DNA of 64,000 nucleotides from Dimorphilus gyrociliatus (taxonomy: Eukaryota > Annelida > Polychaeta > Dinophilidae), in assembly GCA_904063045.1 (NCBI GenBank), contig CAJFCJ010000027.1:188501-252500 (forward strand), given 5' to 3'. Position 1 is the stretch's first letter. Every line of letters starts with the position of its first letter. The notes beneath the pieces are model-generated. The model was not told the origin of the DNA, ran no database searches, and worked only from the letters and a program-made list of their open reading frames with translations. This document shows positions 51,701-61,466 of the stretch, piece by piece. The position numbers and the translations under genes are program-made.

Positions 51701-54700
51701 CAGTATTTAAAATATGACGATGAATTTTTACACTTTTACAGTATAATTTGCAGTAGAGACTTTACTATAAGTATATACTTTAAAGACAATTAAGCGGAGT
51801 ATGAGTATCGCTTGCATTGTTAAAGATATATAGAAAAGCAGCATGCATATACTGTGTGTATTCTCTCTATATAGTATTTTTTAGATTGTAATAGTGATGA
51901 AAGAGAGTCACTGCTACTACATCTACTCTTTCTGTTCTGAAGAGATGGTAAATTAGGCTAATATTTATTAAGGATCACAGAAATACATCAAAAAGTTAAT
52001 TGAATAAAAAAAGAATTTACAATGGTGTCAGGGTATTGTCTAATTGAAATGTCGAGTGGAAAAATATTCAACCATTTCACCTACTACCCGCTTTTCCTCG
52101 GTCTCCTTCCCGTCTTTCTAACACCATGTATCGTTTATATTAGTATTTATATAGGGAGCATAACTGGTAAAGAAATGTCTTGGTTTTCGAACAGTCCAAA
52201 AGAAAATTAAATCTGAACCGTCTACTCATTAAAGTCATGAGAAGATTTCTCAGCGGACGCCTCATAAACGCGAGTCATTGTGCGTGAGTTGACTAGGCAA
52301 CCAGCGAAAGACGCCTGTATAGACGCGCCTTCTACCAATCGTATAGTCGTAAAACGTCACAATGGTCGCTATTTGCAACTGTCCTTCACTCTAAGCTGCC
52401 AATTTAGACGTTCTTGTTGGCGTAACGGCCGTTTTATAATATTGGAGACGAGGACGTTAGCCGAATACATTTTATTCTTTGTGGAAAAGTGAGAATGGAC
52501 AAATGAAAGGCAAAAGGGAAATGAAAAAAAAAAACAACACAGAAATGAAGCACATGTTACTCGTAGCTTTTAATAATTTCTTTTGCTTTTTGTTCCTATT
52601 TCCTTTAGAGAAGGAAAATCAAAATGGATAAAGAGAAAAACACTAATATTTCTATTCTCTTCAAGTTTGATTTATGACCCTTTAATTGTTAAAGAAATTG
52701 TTGATTTATACAGTCTTAACGAACTGTATGAATGAATGAATGAATAATTAATGAATGAAAAGAAGAATGGAAAGTAAAGGAAAAGATATTTGATTTAATT
52801 ACTAAATTTACTATAATATGGTTTGCTTTTCGTTCTTATTCATCTTATTGCAATCGAAATAGAAATGTCGTTGGTGTCACTGCGACCTTTTTGTCTTTCA
52901 AAGCAAACTTGCTCCCTATAGTGCATTAATGACTATATCCAGGTTCCCTTTTTTTTTAAGGTAAGTTTATGCTCAATAGCTGTTTCAAGTGCTGCGAATT
53001 GGTTCTCTTCTTTGATAGCAATTTGCCTTTTATACAGTCTTAACGTTTCCTTACATGTTATTCCCTCAATTGTAACGAGTTAGGTACGTAATTCCTCTAA
53101 TTTACATCTATATATCACTATCAAAAGTCCAATTTTCTACCAGGTCCGTTTGAAAGGAATGGAATAAAAGCAGTTTAGAGAGGCGACATTTCAATTCCAG
53201 ATTCTAGTACTCTTTCTTCGGCAGAGATATGTAGAGCATATACAGTATAAAGTAAAACGCCGCATATACTGTATATATTGCCTTTCGGGTAATTATTAAT
53301 AAAGAGAAAGTTGAATATACTTTACACCCTTCCAATAATAATTTACAATAGACTTATTTCGTATGAGATACGAAAAACCTTCTAGCAATAAAACTGTCCT
53401 TGGAGGGAATGAAAAGCAAAAGAACAAATAAAAACATAAACATTGAACGTTAAATATAACCTTTCAATCTTTTTCTCTCTTTAAATCTATATATTTGCAA
53501 AAGATGTTTCAATTATCGAACGAGAATTAAAACAAATCTCAAAGAATAAACTAATTGTCTAAATATAAAATGCCTTGATCCAGCCGGAAGTGCTTTAATT
53601 GAATAATCAGTATTCGGGTTAGATCGGGGTTTGACTCGAGAAAATGGACTCGGACGTGGTCGTAATCGTTATTTATTGATTTTATGGATTATAATTGTAT
53701 ACAGGCCAAAAGGAATATTCATATATTTGGCAATCCACTTAGCGTACTTTGTGTATTCTACAAAAGGGGAAAAAAATTCGTTTCTCTGACTTAAAAAAAA
53801 ACTCAACAGATAAAAGAAAAAAAAGGGGAATAAGGAGAAGAGAAGGAATTGAATAAAAATCCACAAACTCCACGGAACCGCAATATCCTGCCATTCGGGC
53901 CTTCATTTCCAAATACAAGCGTCGAATACGAATACTAGTCTCTGCAGTCAAAAGCAGATAATACCCGATTTCGCGACGTTCATTAGCTGCCGTCTACGAA
54001 CGGAATGTAAATCACCTTTTTGCGTGGCAATTTCGAGTGGTTGGCGGAAAGTGATAGCTATAGCTACCTCTTTACACCAATATGAAGGGATTAAAACAGA
54101 GCTGGAATAAGAAAGAGAGGCCCAGAAGTATAATAGGCAGAATGAAGAATGAAAATAAAAAGGTTCTTTTCCTTTATGGTTTTCAAGAAAGTTCTATTTC
54201 TTTTTCTTGCACAGTCATACATCATTTATACGACTAATAAAATGGACAAACAAAAAGTTAATTGTACAAACCTCCGTCTTTAGCACACTTGTGTCTTTGT
54301 AAAGGTATATAACCTTGAGGACAAACACATTTTCTTTCCTTGCTGCAAATTGCACCACCAGCACAATGGTAATTCTTTAGACACCCCTCTTCTCCAATTA
54401 ACCCTGAGAATGGACAATTTTGATTTGTTTGCTTTATTACTTATATAAAATATTGAATGGTCTTTTGGAATATAACTTACAAGTAGTGCAGGTATTATGC
54501 TGCTGTTTGTAACCAGGCTCGCAAACGCAGTTTTCGTCGCAGACGATGTATTCTTTGATGTACGACTCTTTTGTAGCTGTCGATAATGATATTGTTTGTC
54601 AAGGCGGGTCGGAGGTCGTTGAAAGGCGTGTGACTGATTACGAAACGGTGAAAATTTGTCATGCGAGAAAATTTTTCATTCAGTGACAAACCCCCCCGAC

Positions 54701-57700
54701 CTCCGAGCCAGCTATAAGACTACAAATTGAAAAGAATACTATAAAAGCTTTAAACGACTTAATATTATTATTGTTGATCCCAAAAGGAAATTATTGTCTA
54801 AATTTTACAAACAAGATTAAATTTCATTGCACTTGTTTTACACCATGATTACTTTTTTGTTCTCAATTGTTTGCTACCAGTAGAGAGGAAGAAAGCTGAG
54901 CTAAAAACGTATGACAAACACAATTGTATTGTGACAAACAAGGACGGAATTTTAATTAAAGCACCATAAATCGATACGGCTTCATTGTGTTAAAAAATTG
55001 CTCAAGAGTCGACTTTCATCATTGCGTTGTTTGTCAGCATTTTATTAGAAACACGACCATTAGTGAATCTCTCAAGCTAAAACCAACTTGAAAGAAAATG
55101 GAGAGAGTAATTTTTGCAATTTTATGATTTTCAGATAAGTAGAGAAGAAAATGATAAACTATCCTCCCCCTCCTCCTGTTCTCCTCCTCACCCTCTTCTC
55201 CCCCCCTCATCTCCATCCTATTATTACTCTATTATTTAAATCCTCTTTCACCTCCCCTTTCCTCCACCTCTATCTCTTTTTCCATCTTCTCTCCCCTCTT
55301 CCCCTTTCTCCTTTGCCCTCCCCCACTTCCATCTCTTTTTCTGTTTCTTTTTTGTGCAGAGTAAAGTAATTAAATAGAGAAACGAAATGTGCGCAAGTAA
55401 GCTGAATTGTATTTTAGACTATTGCAATAATTCATTAGCTGAGATATTGATATGTAAACTTTTTCTTTCCTTTTTATTCTTCATGATAATACTTTTCGTC
55501 TAACCTTTTTTGTTCATTTTTAATTATTTAAATAACAACTCAGTAAAATTAATTAAATGACAAGAGACTATAATATTCAAATTTATTGTTTTACTTATCG
55601 TCTTCCTCTTTCTCTCCTTTCGTTTTTTGTCTAAATATAAAAGTTTTATTCTGAAAATGACATTATAGGTCTAATTCATTTATTTTCTCTCTCTCTCTCT
55701 TCCCCTTTCTCCCTCTCTCTCCTTCACTCATTATATATATATATATACATATATATTTCTCCTTTTTATATCGCTCTTCCTCCCTTTTTATTCCTTTATT
55801 CCTTAGTAGTTTTGCTTTAAATTAAATAGAAAACTATCGATCTTGAGAAAACGACTTTCTTGCTATCGGTCAACCGTTAATTGTATCGTTTCCGGTTAGC
55901 TATCTATATGTAAAAAAGGCGAGGACAAACTCTGACACACTAAGCGTTTTTACTAATCCTTGCATGATTGCTTATTTGCAATTGTGATGTACTTTCCAAC
56001 AGGATTTTCCTTTTTCTTAAAAATAAAACGAAACAGTCTTTTTCTATACTTTGACCATTCCCTTTTTTGCTCTTCTCTCTCCATTCATTCAATTGCTAGT
56101 CAACTGGCAACAAGCAACGAATGAGCTACAACTTCAAACAAACTTTCTCGTCTCATTGCAGACGACAAGCAGAAAATGAGCAGCGAATAATGAATATTTA
56201 AAAAGAGTTCATCAAAGATGGGCGTGATACTGATTGTCACATAAGAAGACGCGGACTGCCCCTAGCAAGATATAGATGTTTGCAGTTGATCTCCTCGTTT
56301 CTTTCGTCTTTTCGTTCAGAAACAGAAGGAGGAAGAAAAGTGATGAAAAGGAAAAACTATATATCTTTCTCTCTTTCTTTTTTTATGTATAGTATATAAA
56401 GAGTTTTATACAAGTAGTATAGATAGAGAACGGCTATAATGCATTTGTATATGCATAACAGTCAACCAACGACAGTCTGAGGTTATTACAGCTGCACGTG
56501 ATATATATTTCAATTTTAGATAACATCTATTCTCGTTTCACCGAATCTAATGCAATAATAATAAGGTCAATAAATATTATTAAGCAAAACAACAAAATCA
56601 AAACAATGAAAACATCGATAGTTTCATTAAACGAAAGAAAGGGAATCGGCGTGAAAGAGAAGGAAGGAAGGAAAAGAAAGAAAGAAAGGATAAGAAAGGA
56701 AAAGAAAGAGAGAAGGGAGAGAATGGAAAAAAATCAAGGAACAGTCGGCGGTCGTTCTTTTCTTTTTATGCTGTTTTTTTTGTCTCTTAGGACGAGAAGG
56801 GGGATTGTTTTGCCTACGGAATATATCTAAAATGTATTTACGATCTTGTAAGATGGACAAAGTAATCATAGACTTTTATGATTTCAGTAATATGATAATG
56901 ATTAACCAATTTAATAAAGGCTTTTATATCCTAAACAAGAGTATTAGAAGATGTCTACAGCGATCGTAATTCAACTATGGCTTAATAGATAATTTTATAT
57001 TTCTTTACTATAGGGAAACAGGTTGATTAGGCAGAAGAAATGAGGAGGTGGTGGAAGAATGGAGAGGGATGGAAGAGGAAAAGCATCCTACTCTTTCTAT
57101 AATAAAAAATAATAATGAAAAATATTCTCTATTCGAATTTCTCTTTATATCTAATTTTGTTGATATAAACAGTTGTCAGTTCTGATTGATAAGTTTAAGT
57201 GGAACAAGCGAGCTATTCGCCCATTTGCCGAAAAGGGTTGACCTATACCTGGGAAACAAGGGGGCTTTTATAAAAAAAATAAATAACGATAATAAATTGA
57301 GTCTGTATATCTACAAACTCTGATAAAAAAAATTAGTATAATTTCTTCTGTAAAAAGAGTAAAACTAGGGTTCAAAGTTCAAGGAGAAGTTGCGAAAAAC
57401 CAAATTTTGCTTCTCTTTCTACAGGAATAATTACACTGCAATTTAATTTGATGAAAAAAAAATATTTTTACAGTTTGTCAACTGAGATAAACGTGACAAA
57501 CGTATGCTTTAGCCATTAGTTATCACATATATTATTTACGGCGTAGCGCCTGTGTATTATGTCCCGTATAGATTGTTCACAATTGTAAAAGGCTGCGACA
57601 AACAACTTTACTATGTGCATCTTTTTATAATTAAATCATTTTCCAGTCAATATACTCGATTTCATACTCTGCTTAGCATAATTGGCCTGATGTATTAGTC

Positions 57701-59336
57701 CGCAAGACAAACTTGACAAACCACCACAATTTTTGCAAGCCAATTTAAAGCAACAAGTTAAAGGGACGACCCCATTTGAAGAAAATAAAACAAAACATAC
57801 AAAATTACACAGTAACTTTTCTTTGTGTGTAAAAAACGTTTAGCAGGATTCGTTTTGCAGTTGGCAGGTCTGTAGGACAAATAACAAAGCCCGTTTGTCG
57901 ATAGCACCTATCTTATGCAGCCTATATAATGCTAACATCTGTTTTGGATATGAGGCGTAAGAAGTATGATTATAGATTATCCTTTCTCACAGTTAAAATT
58001 GCGGCAAATGTTTTGCAGATGTTCTTACCTGCTAATGCAGGGGTTTCATAGCCAATTCACTTGAACCATCTGTTTGTTATTAGTTTAATTGTTGACTAGA
58101 GATCCGTCTATTTCCGGTACAGATTGTTTTTAGCAAACGAAATTAAAACGAATAAAACAGATCGGAAGAGAAGAGAACTCTATGCTAACGAAGTAGACGC
58201 GAAGAAGTCATTTGAATAACGCTCGTTAAAATTTCTAATTAGTCTTTCATTAATAGAATAAATTAATAACAATATAAATTTTCATCTCTAAAAGGCAAAA
58301 TTTAGGGCTAATTCTCGCTTATAAATAGAATATAGTGATAAATACGAAAAACGAGAGTGGACTCTATATCTTCCTACTACCTTTTTTTTTATAGCGTGTA
58401 AGGGGAGAATCTTTAAGGGAAAATAATTAAAAGATTAACGGCTTAAGGCTCTATAGAAAAGGCGTTATGTAGACAGAGAGAGAGAGGGGGAGGGAGAGGG
58501 GGCGGGGAGGCGCAGAGAAAAAAGAGAGAGAGAGAGAGAGAGAGAAGAGCATTGTTAGTATCTGTCTAAATGGACTGTAGGACGAATCGTATCTATATTT
58601 GCTTATGCAGTGTCCGTGTGACTCTTTACGCAAACAATCAAGAATCGCGGCTTTACACAAAAGACTTATTGAAACAAATTACTTATAGGCTGAATTTCGT
58701 TTAAAGTTTTCCCCATCAGTAAGAATAGAATTTCTTACACAAGTCGTATGGATCTATATCATTAATCATAGGTTGTCATCAATAATTACAAACATATGAA
58801 ATCGCTATAAAAGCATATAACTGTAACTATCGATCAGGCGATCAAAAGCTAATGGCTTATAAATATTCATAATCAGGAATTGCTCTAGTTTACTCACCAG
58901 AGTAATGCAGACAAATATCGTCCTTAGTACATGGTTGACCAAGAAGTTTATGCTTCTCTTGCAAACAAAATCTTCCTTCTGATGAAAGTTGACCCATTTT
59001 ACATTGGCAATTACCTTGTAAGCAATGCATTCCTTCAATACATTTGCTTGTCGAATCGCACATTTGATTGCCGAGTTTCACTGTTTGCATAAAGAATTTG
59101 CTTGTAATTAAAATACACAAAAGCTTCTCTCTACACTTTAGACTTTAGACGAAAGCGTCACTTTGTATAACTAAGAGGGTAAAATGTATATAAAAAAGAT
59201 ATTTTTTTATGTTTATAAGAGGTAAATCTTTAGACACCCGATTTACGGAGGTAGTTTGTCAGGAAATTGAATGTCAACACCAAGCCTAATTGATGCTCTT
59301 AAAGTCAACCCTAAACCATACAAAACGAATGATTTT

Positions 59337-59385
<49 letters not shown>

Positions 59386-61466
59386 CTAAACATCGTATGC
59401 CGAATATATTAGATTAATATATATATCTAATCATGTACAAGTCGGTTTGTAGTTCAACTAACAACAAAAGGGATGACAAAGATAATAAATATTTGTAACG
59501 AGCAGGTGAACAAAAGCAACGACGTACAAGTATTTATATTGTTAGAGTTAGTTAGTCAGGGTTCTTTCAAGAGGAAGATTAGGTTATTTGTCGATTTATA
59601 TCAAGTTGTTTATCGTAGACAAGTCTTTTTTTTTTATACAGCAAGCTTCTTTTATTCCCTCCCTTTTTTTTATTCTTTACCTATTTATAAGCCTGTCACG
59701 ATATATTGTTTAAAAATAATTGAGATTTTTTCCTTAGTATTCTACTTCGCGTAGTTAAACGTCTATTGAATATTCAGTGGAAGACTATAGAGAGACGCGT
59801 AAAAGTAAGAAGAACAATAAGGATTATATATCATATGTTTTGTCAGTAAGTGTCATTTATCTTGCTATTCTGTATTAGCGACTACTTTCGGAATATGAGC
59901 GAAAATTCTTTTGAGAGAAGATAAAAATGAGGATTTTTTCCCTTCTCTTCCCTTCCCCCCTCCCCCTTAAAAACATACTTACGAGGTATACATTTTCCTT
60001 TTTCATCGGTCGTATAATACTTTGGTTGGCACATACATTCAGCAGCGCAGCCACTGTACAGTAGCCAGCAAACTTCACCTCGAAATGCACTGCAGTCTCT
60101 ATCAGTCGCACAAGTTGGAACGTAACATGCGACGGCTGTTAAAAATTCATATATTTTAGTAGAAATATTAAAGAAGTAGTATGTTTTCTTTGGGTTTAAA
60201 AAGTTAAAAATAAAAGATGTAAGATAAAAAATGACAAAAAAAGAAAAAAGTTGGTATAAAAAGGTATTACAGATTAGAGAAAGATTAATCTGATTATTAA
60301 AAAGCGTTCGAAGAGATTTTTTTTAAAGCATATCTAAGTAGTTTGTCGTAGGATGACAAACAACTCAAAAGCGAAAGTATTATCTAAATCAGATCAGACG
60401 ATATAAGATGCTTGGGTGGTTTCGGTCGAGTACTTTAGCAATCTGCTTCAATTACATTAGATTATACGGACTCGTCGCTAGACACCAGCAAAACCAAAAA
60501 AGATTGTATTTCCCTTATTTTTTTGTTTGTATCCTCCCGGCCCAGGAGATTGTCACTAATGGACTAAAGTGTAACAATTGGAAGTCGACCAACTTTTGAA
60601 TTATTGTCTAAATGATTATAGTGAATTGGGTAGAGTTGATTCTAGGAATTATAAAATAGCTTCGGCTAGTCTGACAAACAAAATAAGAAACAGACGAAGA
60701 AAGAGAAGAAGGAACGATAAGAAATAAAAGCATTGTTAAAAAACCGTCCGGCTAATGCGACGCGCCTCGCTAACCGTCCTTTGGGGGCTAGCAATTTCTC
60801 TTAATTATTATGAATGTGTATAGTTTGTCAGTTGATGAGCCCGAAAGAATGAGACAGAATGAAATAGGTATAATAGTTTTAGTCTATCCTTTATGTACAT
60901 TCAAAATATTCCATAGTATATTGATTTAAGTAAATAACTAGATTATATAAGACGAACGGAAACTACGCTGGTCTGTTAGGGGTGGGATTGAAAAATTTAT
61001 GGACAAACTCGTTCAATATTTACACATAATTGCTAGACTTAGATAGTTTTCCATTACTACTGTATGACTGTATGACGTAACTAAATTTAGATAATATTTT
61101 TCCGTATTACGCTGGAAAGCAGAGTGATTAATCCTTTTTTAGCTTCTCTCTCTCTCTCTCACTCTTCCTCTCTGCCGTTCTTTTTTTTAATCGATTAAAT
61201 CTAATAAAATCGAAATAAAATAGTATACAAACAAATGATCGAACGAGAAATTCGTTACATGAAAACCGGAAGTAGAAAATATGCAAAGAATACTATACCA
61301 CAATGGTACAGTGACAGGAACTACATTAGTATTATATTCTAAGAAAGCTTATCCACGCGTTGTCCGAGTTTGTCATTGTTTGTATGGCGTAAAATAAAGC
61401 TAGTATAAAAAGCTTACCTTTTAGCAAAACGATGGAGTATAATACGGCATTAATGCTACGTTCTAC
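48603..61466 (-). CDS. Secreted EB-module cysteine-rich protein, probably GPI-anchored (seven-exon model)
   Basis: Rebuilt from seven minus-strand exons, high to low coordinate: 61466-61418, 60135-59983, 59080-58898, 54576-54481, 54403-54272, 49965-49849 and 48715-48603. Together they give 843 bp, 280 codons plus stop, starting after an unlocated first Met. Every intron is GT-AG, and all six junctions are phase 1, so the frame runs through without a stop. The product has a hydrophobic leader (INAVLYSIVLLK), then about five modules of the EB pattern C-x5-C-x5-C-x3/4-C-x-C-x8/11-C. It ends in a Ser/Gly/Ala-rich linker and a hydrophobic tail (SLVTLTLVFILMTF) that fits a GPI-attachment signal. 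EB modules occur in extracellular proteins of invertebrates; ligand and role are unknown. Introns are about 1282, 902, 4321, 77, 4306 and 1133 bp. The first exon is the least certain part, and extra skipped exons cannot be excluded. Confidence 0.75.
48716..49848 (-). other. Intron of the EB-module gene (1133 bp)
   Basis: Starts GTAAGT and ends TTTTAACAG on the minus strand. It contains (AGA)n at 49453-49480 and an 87-codon plus-strand open frame at 49012-49275 that I do not accept as a gene. Confidence 0.65.
49849..49965 (-). CDS. EB-module gene, exon with fifth module
   Basis: 117 bp, phase 1 at both ends, bounded by CTTCCAACAG and a GTAAGT donor. It encodes KICDEKGETGYCAYGLVC, then FQCSNEKVQRCVR, with five cysteines. 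This is a shorter, divergent module without the usual C-x-C pair. The alternative donor four bases upstream (GTGTAA) would change the phase and break the frame into the terminal exon, which supports the donor chosen. Confidence 0.75.
49966..54271 (-). other. Large intron of the EB-module gene (4306 bp)
   Basis: Donor GTTTGT, acceptor CCAACAG. No further cysteine-rich exon was found by eye. GC-richer islands lie at about 50740-51010 and 52220-52490, both open in a plus-strand frame but without recognised domains, and at about 53860-54060. They may be regulatory elements or pieces of an unrecognised gene. A pair of imperfect RFX X-box-like sites lies at about 51619 and 51658. Confidence 0.5.
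54272..54403 (-). CDS. EB-module gene, exon with fourth module
   Basis: 132 bp, phase 1 at both ends. It encodes LIGEEGCLKNYHCAGGAICS, then KERKCVCPQGYIPLQRHKCA, a complete six-cysteine EB module (C-x5-C-x5-C-x5-C-x-C-x11-C). The acceptor is TTCTCAG and the donor GTTTGT, the weakest donor of this gene. Confidence 0.85.
54404..54480 (-). other. Short 77-bp intron of the EB-module gene
   Basis: GTAAGT at the 5' end, CATTCTCAG at the 3' end. It is by far the shortest intron of the gene; both flanking exons keep frame across it. Confidence 0.8.
54481..54576 (-). CDS. EB-module gene, exon with second half of third module
   Basis: 96 bp, phase 1 at both ends, acceptor TATCGACAG, donor GTAAGT. It encodes TKESYIKEYIVCDENCVCEP, then GYKQQHNTCTT. 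Joined to the end of the exon at 58898-59080 (GQPCTKDDICLHYSG) it completes a module, so this module is split by an intron. A different frame of the same strand is open longer (54495-54689) but has no motif. Confidence 0.82.
54577..58897 (-). other. Large intron of the EB-module gene (4321 bp)
   Basis: Starts GTGAGT and ends GACAG. It holds about 190 bases of nearly pure pyrimidine on the plus strand (55155-55345), an imperfect inverted repeat at 54606-54709, (AT)n near 55730-55748, GA-rich sequence at 56665-56725, (GA)n at 58522-58545 and at least eight copies of TGACAAAC/GTTTGTCA. A strong donor-like GTAAGA at about 58025 lacks a usable upstream frame. No further exon was found. Confidence 0.5.
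58898..59080 (-). CDS. EB-module gene, exon with second module and start of third
   Basis: 183 bp, phase 1 at both ends, acceptor TATGCAAACAG, donor GTGAGT. It encodes KLGNQMCDSTSKCIEGMHC, then LQGNCQCKMGQLSSEGRFC, a full six-cysteine module, and then HKLLGQPCTKDDICLHYSG, the first half of the next module. Confidence 0.88.
59081..59982 (-). other. Intron of the EB-module gene (902 bp)
   Basis: GTAAGT donor and CAAACAG acceptor. It contains a 40-bp (AT)n run at 59344-59382 and one GTTTGTCA copy at 59254. The plus-strand frame at 59473-59754 has no motif. Confidence 0.6.
59344..59382. repeat. (AT)n microsatellite
   Basis: One of the longest pure AT runs in the window, within an intron of the EB-module gene. 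Confidence 0.95.
59983..60135 (-). CDS. EB-module gene, exon with first module
   Basis: 153 bp, phase 1 at both ends, acceptor AATTTTTAACAG, donor GTAAGT. It encodes VACYVPTCATDRDCSAFRGE, then VCWLLYSGCAAECMCQPKYY and TTDEKGKCIP. Nine cysteines are present, more than in the other modules, with the C-x-C pair and final Cys kept. It has no Met before the first Cys, so the signal peptide must come from an upstream exon. Confidence 0.85.
60136..61417 (-). other. First located intron of the EB-module gene (1282 bp)
   Basis: GTAAGC donor and TTTTTAACAG acceptor. It contains four TGACAAAC/GTTTGTCA copies (60354, 60672, 60823, 61368). The plus-strand frame at 60408-60599 shows no recognisable domain. 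Confidence 0.5.
61418..61466 (-). CDS. EB-module gene, possible signal-peptide exon
   Basis: A 49-bp candidate exon between CTGATTCAACAG and GTAAGC. It reads VERSINAVLYSIVLLK and joins to AVAC in the next exon at the right phase, giving a hydrophobic stretch suitable for signal-peptide cleavage near VAC. No in-frame ATG is present before an upstream TAA, so the initiator must be in a further exon that I could not place. Confidence 0.42.

Noticed and set aside
53739-53951. Minus-strand frame with acceptor-like CTTTTGACTGCAG followed by ETSIRIRRLYLEMKARMAGY
   Set aside because: It looks coding-like for about 30 residues but lacks a clear donor and then runs into Ser/Leu/Phe repeat translation. 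Phase could fit, but the cysteine pattern does not.
58020-58070. Strong donor-like GCAG|GTAAGA on the minus strand within the large EB intron
   Set aside because: All three phases meet a stop within a few codons upstream and no cysteine motif or acceptor is present. It could still be a UTR or cryptic site.
58160-58171. AGATCGGAAGAG, matching the start of a common sequencing adapter
   Set aside because: Only 12 bases match, and the following bases (AAGAGAAC) diverge from the adapter, so chance in purine-rich DNA is more likely than contamination.
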